This document shows positions 1 through 10,925 of a DNA stretch of 64,000 bases, piece by piece. The first letter of the stretch is position 1. Each line of letters begins with the position of its first letter. This DNA comes from Mytilus trossulus (taxonomy: Eukaryota > Mollusca > Bivalvia > Mytilida > Mytilidae). A program made the translations under genes and the position numbers. Below the pieces are notes generated by a model that searched no databases, was not told the DNA's origin, and saw only the letters and a list, made by a program, of their open reading frames with translations. The stretch lies in the NCBI RefSeq assembly GCF_036588685.1, contig NC_086382.1, positions 71,211,999-71,275,998 on the forward strand. Reading direction: 5' to 3'.

Positions 1-1371
1 CTAGAAAAAACTAAAATGATTAATGAATTGAACGTTACGATTTTTCTACCTGCTAATCTTACCTTTATTCGTGTTTCCCATTATATGTCATCATATACAC
101 ATGCGGGACAAAAGTTATTTGTAGCTAATGTCAAAAATCTCAAATACGTAGATTTCTCATACTGGCAGATTACGCAGTTTCCAGAAATTTATTCCGATAC
201 TCCTTTTAATGTGAAATATTTGGACATTTCTGGACTTAACTCAACAATTTTTATTCACGAGACGTCAGTTCCGTTTTTTCAAAATGTACAAACAGCTATT
301 TTGAAAAATGCAAAGCTTAGTCTAACAATTGGAAAGAATAATAAAGTTTTTAAACTATTTCCGGCCGTGGAAAAACTTGATATATCATACAATAACTTAT
401 GGTATTTAGATGAAGATGCCTTTGAAACAAACGTAAACTTGTCAAATGTCAATATAGCACACAATTTCCTCCCAGCTATACCTATAGCCGTGTTAGATTT
501 GCCTCTTTTAAGTAAATTGGATTTAAGTTTCAACCGCATTCAAACTATCAATAAAACATTTCGAGACTGGATGGATAAGAAAACTCAAATCTATAAAGGG
601 ACATTTAAGTTCTTCATAGAAGGGAACAGTCTGAAATGCACATGCAAAACTTCTAATTTTATAAGGTGGCTTTTCAACACAAATGTCGTTTTTGATAGGG
701 TCAATAAAAACTTCAGCTGTACATTGACAAATGGATCAGAAAGTAACACAATTGATGTTTACAAACGATTCCATGACCATTTTAGCGACTGCAATATCAA
801 AAATTGGTTGCTCGTAGGAATAGGACTTCTTGTCGCATTTGTCATTTTCACTATTCCATTTGCAGTTATTTTTAATTTTAGATGGAAAATAACTTTTTGG
901 ATATATCGGAATTTTAAGAGAGTCGTAGAACATAATTTAGAGAGAAAATTTAATTATGACATTTACTTGTCATATGCAGATGACATGCTACAGTGGATTC
1001 AGGTCGATTTTCTCCAGAGAATTGAGAATTCATGGAGCATGAAAGTATGCATAGAGGACCGCGATTTCCAAATTGGACTTACCAAAGCAGATGAAATAGC
1101 ATCTGCTATAGCTAGCAGCAAACATGCAATTTTTATCCTTTCTGAGTCGTACAAAGATAACGAGTGGAACAAATTTGTAATCGAAAGAGTCAAATTCGAA
1201 AAATGCAGAAATTATTTGCAGAAGATAATCATCCTGGTAAAAGACGCTACAGCATCATGCGTTCCACATGAACTAGACGACATTCTACAAAATGTCACCA
1301 TAATAGACTGGGAGGACAACGAGACAGGTTGGGACAAACTGCGAATGGCACTGTTCACTGATTCCTTTTAA
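1..1371 (+). CDS. Toll-like receptor, 3' part (cut by left window edge)
   Basis: C-terminal part of a Toll-like receptor, a single-pass innate immune receptor. The frame is open to the first base and lines up upstream of the first Met (base 16) with the complete paralogue at 10926-13502, so the gene starts outside the window. In order: last leucine-rich repeats, a C-terminal cysteine cap (CTCKTSNF...C...DC), a transmembrane helix at about bases 800-880, and a cytosolic TIR domain from about base 949 (FNYDIYLSY). TIR box 2 reads EDRDFQIG, with Ile in place of the usual BB-loop Pro, and box 3 has GWDKL instead of an FW pair. The end (ALFTDSF) is followed by TAA. By eye the TIR is about 80% identical to the paralogue. 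No frame break is visible, so it may be functional. Known of the family: TIR domains recruit adaptors such as MyD88. Ligand unknown. Confidence 0.93.
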   Translation, partial: LEKTKMINELNVTIFLPANLTFIRVSHYMSSYTHAGQKLFVANVKNLKYVDFSYWQITQFPEIYSDTPFNVKYLDISGLNSTIFIHETSVPFFQNVQTAILKNAKLSLTIGKNNKVFKLFPAVEKLDISYNNLWYLDEDAFETNVNLSNVNIAHNFLPAIPIAVLDLPLLSKLDLSFNRIQTINKTFRDWMDKKTQIYKGTFKFFIEGNSLKCTCKTSNFIRWLFNTNVVFDRVNKNFSCTLTNGSESNTIDVYKRFHDHFSDCNIKNWLLVGIGLLVAFVIFTIPFAVIFNFRWKITFWIYRNFKRVVEHNLERKFNYDIYLSYADDMLQWIQVDFLQRIENSWSMKVCIEDRDFQIGLTKADEIASAIASSKHAIFILSESYKDNEWNKFVIERVKFEKCRNYLQKIIILVKDATASCVPHELDDILQNVTIIDWEDNETGWDKLRMALFTDSF

Positions 1372-1796
1372 TTAAGGAATACGAAGTTGACTAAATACCA
1401 CTACTGACGATACCTTATAAAAAAAACACGCAGCTAAAACAATTGTTGGACATGTATCTTCGCCTATTCATAGCTTTACAACCAGACTTGTCTTTCTTCT
1501 ATGATATTTAGTCTATCGTGTTAGGGTATATTAAGTATAAAGCATACGTAAAAAGTTCTATATATTATATGTCAGGCCAACCAGAATGTACTAGTACAAA
1601 GTCTATCCTTGATATTAGTTGTAAAGAAATCCCCTATTACATAAATGATCTAAGTGAGTACTCCAAAACTTTATATACTGTATATTGATTAAAATTTTAG
1701 CATTGATCAGTATTATCAATTGTATAGTTATACACAACGATTAAGGTAAAAAAAATTAAATATATCACATGGGGTTAAAGATTTTTAACAAGGTGT

Positions 1797-1807
1797 AATA
1801 AAATAAA
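1797..1807 (+). promoter_or_regulatory. Candidate polyadenylation signals of first TLR
   Basis: Two overlapping AATAAA hexamers lie about 425 bases after the stop codon of the first receptor gene. They are plausible 3'-end signals, but AATAAA is common by chance in AT-rich DNA. Confidence 0.35.
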
Positions 1808-1960
1808 TATGGAAAGCATTTATATGAATTTAAAATGCCTTGTTATGTATTATCCATTCGTTGGCCCTTAGAGTCTCCATTTGAGTTTATTTTCAAGCCT
1901 TCGTTTGATGTATTGTTACATAATCCAACTATATTGCGGAAAGTATACAAATTTACGTTT

Positions 1961-2260
1961 AATCCCGCTGCAAATGTTTGCACCTGTCCTAAGTCAGGAA
2001 TCTGATGTACAGTAGTTGTCGTTTGTTTATGTAATATATACGTGTTTCTCGTTTCTCGTTTTGTTTATATAGATTAGACCGTTGGTTTTCCCGTTTGAAT
2101 GGTTTTACACTAGTAATTTTGGGGCCCTTTATAGCTTGTTGTTCGGTGTGAGCCAAGGCTCCGTGTTGAAGGCCGTACTTTAACCTATAATGGTTTAATT
2201 TTTAAATTGTTATTTGGATGGAGAGTTGTCTCATTGGCACTCACACCACATCTTCCTATA
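1961..2260 (-). repeat. Interspersed mussel repeat, family A
   Basis: This matches, in reverse, copies at 14010-14425, 40378-40464 and 42690-42988. Shared landmarks are GAGCCAAGGCTCCGTGTTGA, GGCCGTAC and a terminal part reading TGTCTCATTGGCACTCACAC. It has no coding capacity. I recognise the sequence type as very abundant in Mytilus; its class is not clear (SINE- or MITE-like). Confidence 0.7.
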
Positions 2261-4419
2261 TCCAAATAATTATATATATGTATAGGTTCAAGTTTTCGAA
2301 AAATAGTATAACTATAAAACTGGGAACAGTTACTTAAATATATTTTTAATACAACTTTATAGCGGGGAACTATAGCTATCAATATAAATGCTGTGTGGTT
2401 GAGTCGAAATATTTATCTTCACGATGTTATGTCATCTTGTTCGTTCATTTTCATTTTGTCACTAGATATTGTTATTACATTTATATTTGTAAATATTGTC
2501 GACAGTAAATTTGTGTATTGCACGTGCCTGCGAGTAGTATAATACGAGGGATAATGGTAACCAACATCCATACATTAATCCTTTTGTCGTACAACAATGC
2601 TAGAAAAAACGTCTTACAACACAGCGTATTTTGTTCACTGATAACGGCAATAATTTGACGCTATATTTGCACTAATTCAATATGAATATGTCTTTCTAAC
2701 GCTTCGTAATGTTCTACGGAAAATACTACGTTGCTATATGATGTCTTTTGAAGCATTTACCACTGATTTATGGCTCCAAATTAAGGATCATTTTCATCGG
2801 TTGGTAAATGTTTCTTGGTAATTTGTTCAGATTTATTTGTACTAGTATCATTGGTTACGATATAACTTGAAATAGTTGAATTCCAGTTTTTCATAATTTT
2901 TTCTCTCGGCTTATTGCGAAAAAGATAGACGAACAGTTGTGTTTTAAATAGTACATGTTTCTAAAATTTATATAGCATAGTGATCTAAGGAGTTTTATTT
3001 AAAGAAAGGATTCTAGCCCGAGGATATAGATAATTTTCCAAAAAGGAAGGATGCCAAGTGAATACGATATACATTGTAAGTTATAGCTCTATGCATAATT
3101 GTTCAAAGTCACATTATATCTATATCAGGTTATCGAATTAAAAATTAACTAGAGGCTCTAACGATTACAATATCATTCATGACTAAATTCTCTTTTTTGT
3201 TGATCATTTTTCTATTTTAATTTCTCTATATCATTCATATTTTGCTGTACACTTAAAAAAAGTTTAAACATTGCCATTTATGGACAATAACTTTCATATG
3301 TAAACAACTTTTAGCAGATCCTGTATTTTTTATCAATTTGCTATTCAAAGTTTCTATCAATCTAGGGTAATAACTACATTATAAGTCGACTGATGATTTA
3401 GGATTGCTGATCATATTTGCTTTTGAAGATTTCTCTGTCTATTATTGATTTCAAGATAAAAAGCAGACCTACAATGTTTTACTTTTTACATATTGTGACT
3501 TGGATGAAGACTTGTCTCATTGTTACTCATACAACATCTTTTATCGATATAGAACTGAAGTTGACTCAAAAGCTAATTGACAAGAATGGAGCAGAAATTG
3601 TCCTTCATTGTTTAATTTTTATCTAGAACAAACTCAGTACAACTATAGGAAGATTCACGACCTTGACTTTTCTTTATCTTTATTTCGGACGACCTTAACT
3701 TTTCTTTATCTTTATTTCGGACGACCTTGACTTTTCTTCAACTTTATCTCCGACGACCTTGGGTCTGACTTTTTTTTTATCTTAATGGACGGGATGATGA
3801 AGGATTTGGGTTTAAATTTATTTTTTCATTATTATTTTGTTATTGAGGTCAATTTATTTTGTTAAAATACATTTTATTTGTTCATGTTTTCTAAAAACTT
3901 ACCACAAAAATACAAAACTTTAACATTTCATAATGATATAAAATTGAAACGAACAAAATTTATATAGCTTTTAAATTTGTTTTGTAATTCTTTGTGTCTA
4001 TGTAGTTTCACGGGGAAAGAACTCTTAACTATAATTCTTTCGTACCAACGGTTACTTGCAACGGTTGCTTGAAAGCATAATCGAGTACACACAATATTGT
4101 TTCTTATGAATACAAGAAGTAACCACATGAAATTAGTGCCAAATTACAGCTAAAATTTCTCAAAATAGTTATGCATATGATTCCTAAAATATTCGTTAAT
4201 ATTAAGTGTTACATCAATAATTTCCAAAAATTAAATGACGGCTCCCAACTCGTTCTACGGTTGGTACGGTTGCAAAGCGGGAAACCTCTACTAGGGGTAT
4301 TTTTCGTTCGCGTTTTCAGCGTTAATCGAGACTCTTTATTAATACTCAATAGAGTTGTTCCCCTTGACAATGCCAGATTTATGAAACAGGTTATTATTAA
4401 TGAAAATTAGTTAAAATTG
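2261..4419. other. AT-rich intergenic DNA, no gene seen
   Basis: Only short chance reading frames occur here. The only structure I see is a small 32-bp tandem repeat at 3658-3785, listed separately. Confidence 0.6.
3658..3785. repeat. 32-bp tandem repeat, about 3-4 copies
   Basis: The word CGACCTT recurs at 3658, 3690, 3722 and 3754, exactly 32 bases apart. Each is followed by a degenerating pyrimidine-rich ACTTTTCTTTATCTTTATTT stretch. Confidence 0.85.
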
Positions 4420-6226
4420 TAAAACTAGAGGCTCCAAAGAGCCTGTGTCGCTCACCTTGGTCTATGTGAATATTGAACAAAGGAAGCAGATGGATTCATG
4501 ACAAAATTGTGTTTTGGTGATGGTGATGTGTTTGTAAATCTTACTTTACTAGTCTTTCTGCTTACATTTATCTCTATCTATAATGAACTTGGCCCAGTAG
4601 TTTCAGTGGAAAATGTTAATAAAAATTTACAAATTTTATGAAAATTGTTAAAAATTGACTATAAAGGACAATAACTCCTTAGGGGGTCAATTGACAATTT
4701 CGGTCATGTTGACTTATTTGTAAATCTTACTTTGCTGAACATAATTGCTGTTTACAGTTTATCTCTATCTATAATAAAATTTAAGATAATAACCAAAAAC
4801 AGCAAAATTTCCTTAAAATTACCGATTCAGGGGCAGCAACCCAACAATGGGTTGTCAGATTCATCTGAAAATTATAGGGCAGATAGATCTTGATCTGATT
4901 AATAATTTTACCCCGTGTTGGATTTGCTCTAAATGCTTTGGTTTTTGAGTTATAAGCCAAAAACTGCATTTTACCCCTATGTTCTATTTTTAGCTGTGGC
5001 GGCCATCTTGATTTGATAGTCGGGTCACTGGACACATTTTTAAAACAAGATACCCCAAAGATGATGATTGCCAAGTCTGGATTAATTTGGCCCAGTAGTT
5101 TCAGAGGAGAAGATTTTTGTAAAAGATAACTAAGATTTACGAAAAATGGTTAAAAATTGACTATAAAGGGCAATAACTCCTAAACGGGTCAACTGACCAT
5201 TTCGGTCATGTTGACTTATTTGTAAATCCTACTTTACTAAACATTATTGCTGTTTACAGTTTATCTCTATCTATAATAGTATTCAAGATAATAACCAAAA
5301 ACTGCAAAATTTCCACAAAATTACCAATTCAGGGGCAGCAACCCAACAACGGGTTGACCGATTCATCTGAAAATTTCAGGGCAGTTAGATCTTGACCTGA
5401 TAAACATTTTTACACCATGTCAGATTTCCTCTAAATGATTTGGTTTTTGAGTTATAAGCCAAAAACTGCAGTTTACCCCTATGTTCTATTTTTAGCCGTG
5501 GCGGCCATCTTGGTTGGTTGACCGGGTCACGCCACACATTTTTTGAACTAGATACCCCAATAATGATTGTGGCCAAGTTTGGTTCAATTTGGCCCAGTAG
5601 TTTCAGAGGAGAAGATTTTTGTAAAAGATAACTAAGATTTACGAAAAATGGTTAAAAATTGACTATAAAGGGCAATAACTCCTAAATGGGTCAACTGACC
5701 ATTTCGGTCATGTTGACTTATTTGTAAATCCTACTTTACTAAACATTATTGCTGTTTACAGTTTATCTCTATCTATAATAATATTCAAGATAATAACCAA
5801 AAACTGCAAAATTTCCACAAAATTACCAATTCAGGGGCAGCAACCCAACAACCAACAACGGGTTGACCGATTCATCTGAAAATTTCAGGGCAGATAGATC
5901 TTGACCTGATAAACATTTTACCCCATGTCAGATTTCCTCTAAATGCTTTGGTTTTTGAGTTATAAGCCAAAAACTGCATTTTACCCCTATGTTCTATTTT
6001 TAGCTGTGGCGGCCATCTTGATTGGTTGACCGGGTCACGCCACACATTTTTTAAACTAGATACCCCAATGATGATTGTGGCTAAGTTTGGTTCAATTTGG
6101 CCCAGTAGTTTCAGAGGAGAAGATTTTTGTAAAAGTTAACAACGACGACGGACGACGGACGACGGACGCCGGACGCAAAGTGATGGGAAAAGCTCACTTG
6201 GCCCTTCGGGCCAGGTGAGCTAAAAA
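4420..6226 (+). mobile_element. Repeat family C with three internal ~500-bp tandem units
   Basis: It begins near ACTAGAGGCTCC...GCTCACCTTGG and ends GGCCAGGTGAGCTAAAAA. The two ends are imperfect inverted repeats around GCTCACCT/AGGTGAGC. The word GGCCCAGTAGTTTCAG recurs at 4591, 5089, 5591 and 6099, so the body is three tandem units of about 498-508 bp. A GACGGACGACGGACG stretch precedes the 3' end. A diverged reverse copy lies at 15308-16652. No transposase is visible, so I infer a non-autonomous DNA element. Confidence 0.75.
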
Positions 6227-6644
6227 TGAATAAAAGAGATTTTCCGTATACAAGTAAGCACTTCAGATAAAAAAAAACATTATTTTCCTAATTCCAAATT
6301 TATCAACTTAACAACAGCACTTGTATATTAAATAATACGTACCAAAATTGCTCGAAGTTGATAATTCATGGTTTTGTTACTGAAAGCTATTGGACTGTAA
6401 TTTACTTGAGGTTATGCTTGACACCTTTCTCTCTCCATTTATAAACGTGATTACGAGGCTGTTTTAATTTGCATATAATCTACAAACAAACTTTGAAATT
6501 ATTGGCGCAGATTTAAAAATTACGACGTTAGTATAGTATTAATACAAATATTTATATCAATAAAATTGGTTTTAGCACTGATCGTATCGCAGAATGTTTT
6601 CATTTCCTTCTATATGTTTTGTTTTCATTTAAAATTAAATTGAA
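6227..6644. other. Intergenic, nothing recognised
   Basis: AT-rich sequence without a convincing reading frame or a copy elsewhere in the window. Confidence 0.5.
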
Positions 6645-6905
6645 ATTGGAAATGGGGAATGTATCAAAGAGACAACAAGATAGAGCAGACAACAGCAGAA
6701 GGTCACCAACAGGTCTTCAATGCAGCGAGAAATTCCCGCACCCAGAGGCGCACTTCAGCTGGCCCCTAAACAAATATATATACTACTTCAGTGATAATGA
6801 CGCCACACTAAACTTCAAATTGAACACAAGAAACAAAAAAAAACAAAAAAAAATAAAATAACTTAGGATAGGCGCATAAATGCGGCGGGGTTAAACATGT
6901 TTGTA
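6645..6905 (+). repeat. Interspersed repeat related to family A
   Basis: It starts GGGGAATGTATCAAAGAGAC and ends in GCGGCGGGGTTAAACATGTT. The ending matches the GCGGTTGGGTTAAATATAAT part of the family A copy at 14010. I recognise the whole as a common mussel repeat. An 80-residue open frame inside it is incidental. Confidence 0.6.
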
Positions 6906-7784
6906 AGATCTAAACCCTTCCTTGCATATATTGATTGGACTTCTATTAAAAATATTGTTCCCTTGTTCAGCATTTTAATAGATGATTCACTTTTGTTAAT
7001 TAAAGAAATCCTGCAGGTTGTTTTTGGTAACGATCATTATATAAGACTTTAGTTTTAATTCATTAAAATATATCATATTCAAGAAAAAGAAAATATATAT
7101 GAAGATATTTATTAAGTAATACTTTGAATCATTAAGACATTATTTAAGTATCGTTTCCGAAAACTTGTTAAATTCCTTCCGTTGGCTCTTTTTAGTTAAA
7201 GAAAAATATCTTCCTGGTTTGAAAAAAAATCATCATTTTTCGTTTGATCTATTCACAGGTATGTCGAAACAAAAAATATTTGTATTTACAAAATAATCAT
7301 GAAGACTTATTTATTATTGTATTTTGATATATTTGTATCTATTTTCTATTTTCTATTTTTGTATTTATTTTGTATCTATTTTATCTCGAGCTCACTATAC
7401 ATATGAAATTAAACCCTTTATTAATGTGTTTATAAGTGTAAGCATATTGGTTTTGAAACTAGTCGTCGTATCATTTTAATAATATGAATGGTCTTCTGGT
7501 TGCTATACTACACATAATATCAAACATTATGTCTTCTGGAGCGGAGTTGTACTTGCTACGGATTCCAGATATAGAATGATTGTTTGAGGATGTTTACAAC
7601 AAACTATTTAACTAACAGTCCTATATAGGTTAAAGATCAGAGCGTTGGTGTTCATATCATCAACATGAACTTTATGTTATTCTTATGATGGACCAGTTAA
7701 ACAACGTATTTTCCAAATAGACTGAATAGAAGGTGAAAAATTTCAATCACATGGTCATTTTTATTAATTTCTTTTGAAAACTCT
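6906..7784. other. Intergenic, nothing recognised
   Basis: AT-rich, with short poly-A/T tracts and simple TTTTCTATTTTT stretches. No gene or repeat copy identified. Confidence 0.5.
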
Positions 7785-8150
7785 TTACACCTATGGGTCG
7801 ATGCAACTGCTTGTGGACGTTTCATCCCCGATGGTTTAACCAACCAAGAGATCAACTCCTCGGTGTTGACATAAATATCAATAATGGGGTATTTTTTTAT
7901 AAATTTCCTGTTTTCAAAACTTTTCATTTTTCGAAAAACAAGGGATTTTCTTATCCCAGGCAAAGATTACCTTAGCCGTATTTGGCACAACTTTTGGGGG
8001 AATTTTGGACCCTCAATGCTCTCCAAATTTGTATTTGATTGGCTTTATAAATATTTTGATATGAGCGTAACTGATGAGTCTTATGTAGACGAATCGCGCG
8101 TCTGGCGTACTAAATTATATTCCTAATACCTTTGATAACTATTATTTAGC
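7785..8150 (+). repeat. Interspersed repeat, family B, near-complete copy
   Basis: It carries TTTTCTTATCCCAGGCA and ends with the landmark ACTGATGAGTCTTATGTAGA followed by CGCGCGTCTGGCGTACTAAA. Its middle is repeated in reverse at 9015-9168, and its 3' landmark recurs at 33620-33705 and 46690-46770. The open frames within it on both strands are not genes. Confidence 0.7.
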
Positions 8151-9014
8151 GGACCACAAATTGATGCCACAGCTCAATACCAACATGTTCATACTGTTCT
8201 ATGTCGTCCTTCATTTAAAAAACATCACATTTGGCGTTACATAGATGGAGATTATTTAACACATATTTTCACTTCGATCTGCATAATGAAATGAATGCTA
8301 ATTTTGAAGGTTTGTGGAAATTTCATGAATTAACGGACATCAAAATAAATTTGCCAGTTGTAATTAAAAAACACCAATACCCTCATAGCATTCTGAAAGA
8401 TTTATAGAGGTATCTAATCGCACATTTTTTTTTTATCTTGAGTACTTCGGTAACATGTGTAAATTTCAGAGACAAAAATATCTGCACAAAAAGTCAGTTA
8501 GTACAGTGTATATTTAGACAAATCAACTTGAATTAAATAAGAAAAAAATATTCTTAAAGATTTATGGGAAACACTTAGTGTTTATATGACATAAGTTAAC
8601 TTCAAAGAAAAAAAAACCTCTCTAATTGTGGTGAAATTATGTCAAGACGTTTTCGTAAAAAGTATGTTTCAGATGTTTATTCGGAAAATTTACACACTAT
8701 GATTATAAAAGATTGTTAACACTCTTCGCTTTAGTCGCTTAGTATTCCCATGATATTGCCAATTCTTTTCGACTTATGAGTATGAATAATCCTTGGTTAT
8801 AGTCGCCTCTATTGTAACCCAGATTTGTTTTTTCTCTATCGATAAATGAATTTGGAACAGCGGTATACTACTGTTGCCTTTATTTAAAAACACCATCATT
8901 ATGCATAGTGAGAAACCAAAATAACGCTTTGACATTTCAATAATACACACCGAGATTATTAATAAAATAATTATCAAAGGTACAAGGATTATAATTTTGT
9001 ACGCTAGACACATG
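8151..9014. other. Intergenic, nothing recognised
   Basis: This lies between two inverted copies of family B. An 8767-8800 stretch (TTTTCGACTTATGAGTATGAA) resembles part of a repeat seen at 14870-15305. Confidence 0.45.
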
Positions 9015-9168
9015 TTACGTCTGCATAAGACTCATCAGTGATGCTCATATCAAAACATTTATAAAACCAAACAAGTACAAAGTTCAAGAGCATTGAGGAT
9101 CCAAAATTCCAAAATGTTGTTCTAAATATGGCTTAGGTGACCAATGCCTGGGATAAGAAAATCCTTAG
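9015..9168 (-). repeat. Family B copy, inverted relative to 7785-8150
   Basis: The reverse complement reads GGATTTTCTTATCCCAGGCA, then TTGGATCCTCAATGCTCTT, then GATATGAGCATCACTGATGA. This matches 7936-8085 over about 145 bases with scattered mismatches. Confidence 0.75.
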
Positions 9169-9359
9169 GTTTTTTTTTTAAATAATGAAATGAAGAAAAA
9201 AAACAATGACACAAGTGAATAACACACAATGATTTCAAAATTCACATATTGTGAATTTTCAAAACATGCCTTCAACTTAATTTTGACGAGAATGGTTTAC
9301 CATAAGAGATACCTGTCATTGTCAATCCATCATACATTCATGTCTCAGTCATTACAGCT

Positions 9360-9905
9360 GAAAGGAGGTATTGGGTCAGCCCTCCTTACCCGCTATCTAC
9401 GATGAAGGTTTACTGATAGATGAACCATCGACTTACTACTTTCGATGACAGAAACCAATCCAACGCTGTACAGACTACGTGAGGCTTTATCACGTAAATA
9501 CTCGCGTCAGCATTCACTCCATTACCCATTATGGACGGGGAGTGTTATGCCGACTGACATCCGAGGGCTGTATCCTAGGTGGTAGATAATGGAACGTCAT
9601 TTCACTGTCTCGCGACATTGGTCCTTTTATGCTTCCTGTCATCGTTATACCAACGTCCGAGTTTCATGATTTATGTAAGCGGGCTACCAAGCTGACCAAT
9701 CTGGCCCGTTGTAAAGGCTGTAAACATTATCAACATAGTCAAATAACCAAAAGAGCTTCCCAAAACCAAAATGGCAGCCGTTCTGTTCCAACATTCCAAC
9801 GTCACGCTTGAAATATTTAAACGCTCACAAAACGCCCTCGGGTACCGAACCGACCGTTCGAGGGCTGTAAAGCCAGTCAAGGCCGTTAAACACATCCATT
9901 AACAC
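9360..9905. repeat. GC-richer unclassified segment, probable repeat
   Basis: This stretch is clearly more GC-rich than its surroundings. It contains an imperfect stem-loop around 9508-9553 (GTCAGCATTCACTCC pairing with GGAGTGTTATGCCGAC). It also contains GTTCGAGGGCTGTAA near the end, which I associate with a bivalve interspersed repeat. Reading frames on both strands are short. There is no second copy in the window to prove it. Confidence 0.35.
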
Positions 9906-10820
9906 CTGTTATTTAAAATGTTTATTTTGCTATTATTTCACGATTTTCATTCTATATTCAAATTTGTTGCCGTGCCAAACTGGATTTTCCCTGTTGATAA
10001 TAATGGGAAGAAGCTTAAAAATTTATTTTTTGAAAAATTAAATGACCTCAACATGTCATAAGATATGATGTCCGTGGATATCGACTGGAGTTTACACTTT
10101 GTTGTCGGTTCTCCTAGAAATATTTCATATTTCGCACCTCAAACCTCAAGGAAAGTTTTCACTCATGAAAATATCAAATGAAATTGATAACTAGACCACC
10201 TGCGCACAGAAATCAATATACGAAATGTATGTAATAGACCAATAGACCATACCAGTTTTCGTTTAAACTCATTGATTCACAAAATATACTTGTATTCATG
10301 AAGTCACGATGACTATAATTCTTTTCTATGGAATGTAGCTTTATTTAAAAAAAAAAAACCTACCAAGATTTTACAAAGAATTAAAATTCTACATTTGAAA
10401 AGACTTATAATTAAGGTGACAATTATTCTACTATTTTATTTGTCTGACAACTTTTTCGTTTCCTCCTATTTGTAATAAGTTACGGGTCTGGTATTTTAAT
10501 AGCTTGTCACTATATATCTTGGGCATTTCTTTGAATTTATTATGTCCGGTATCTTGTATTATATTTTGTCAGAAATGTTTTAAATATTATTTTCTGACCT
10601 GCACCTCAATAAAATTGCATATAAGATTTTAATTGTTCTTTAAATATAAAGGTCTCGCCGCACACGATGAATACCAATAACGATTGTGAGATATTATGAA
10701 AAGGGGAATAACGCTGTTAAGTCAACGAATATTGAATTTAAACGGATTACCAGTAATTAAAAAATGAAACTGTAATAATCAGTAGTGTTTCTCTCACTAT
10801 AACCGTATGTAAATTTTTAA
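9906..10820. other. Upstream region of second TLR, nothing recognised
   Basis: AT-rich, with no reading frame or repeat copy. It may hold the promoter, a 5' untranslated exon and the intron of the following gene, but I cannot place them. Confidence 0.4.
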
Positions 10821-10845
10821 TATTTTTCGTTTTCTTTTTTTGCAG
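10821..10845 (+). other. Probable splice acceptor before second TLR
   Basis: A strong pyrimidine tract ending TTTCTTTTTTTGCAG lies 80 bases upstream of the receptor's ATG. It suggests that a 5' untranslated exon lies upstream and that the coding part is intronless. Confidence 0.55.
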
Positions 10846-10925
10846 GAACTATCTTGATACCGTATCATCAATAAAACCCATCTGCAATATTACAAATGTC
10901 TCTGGTGAACTAGATAACATTAAAA

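Noticed and set aside
6619-6861. 80-codon + strand frame
   Set aside because: It coincides with an interspersed repeat and ends in a poly-A/lysine run.
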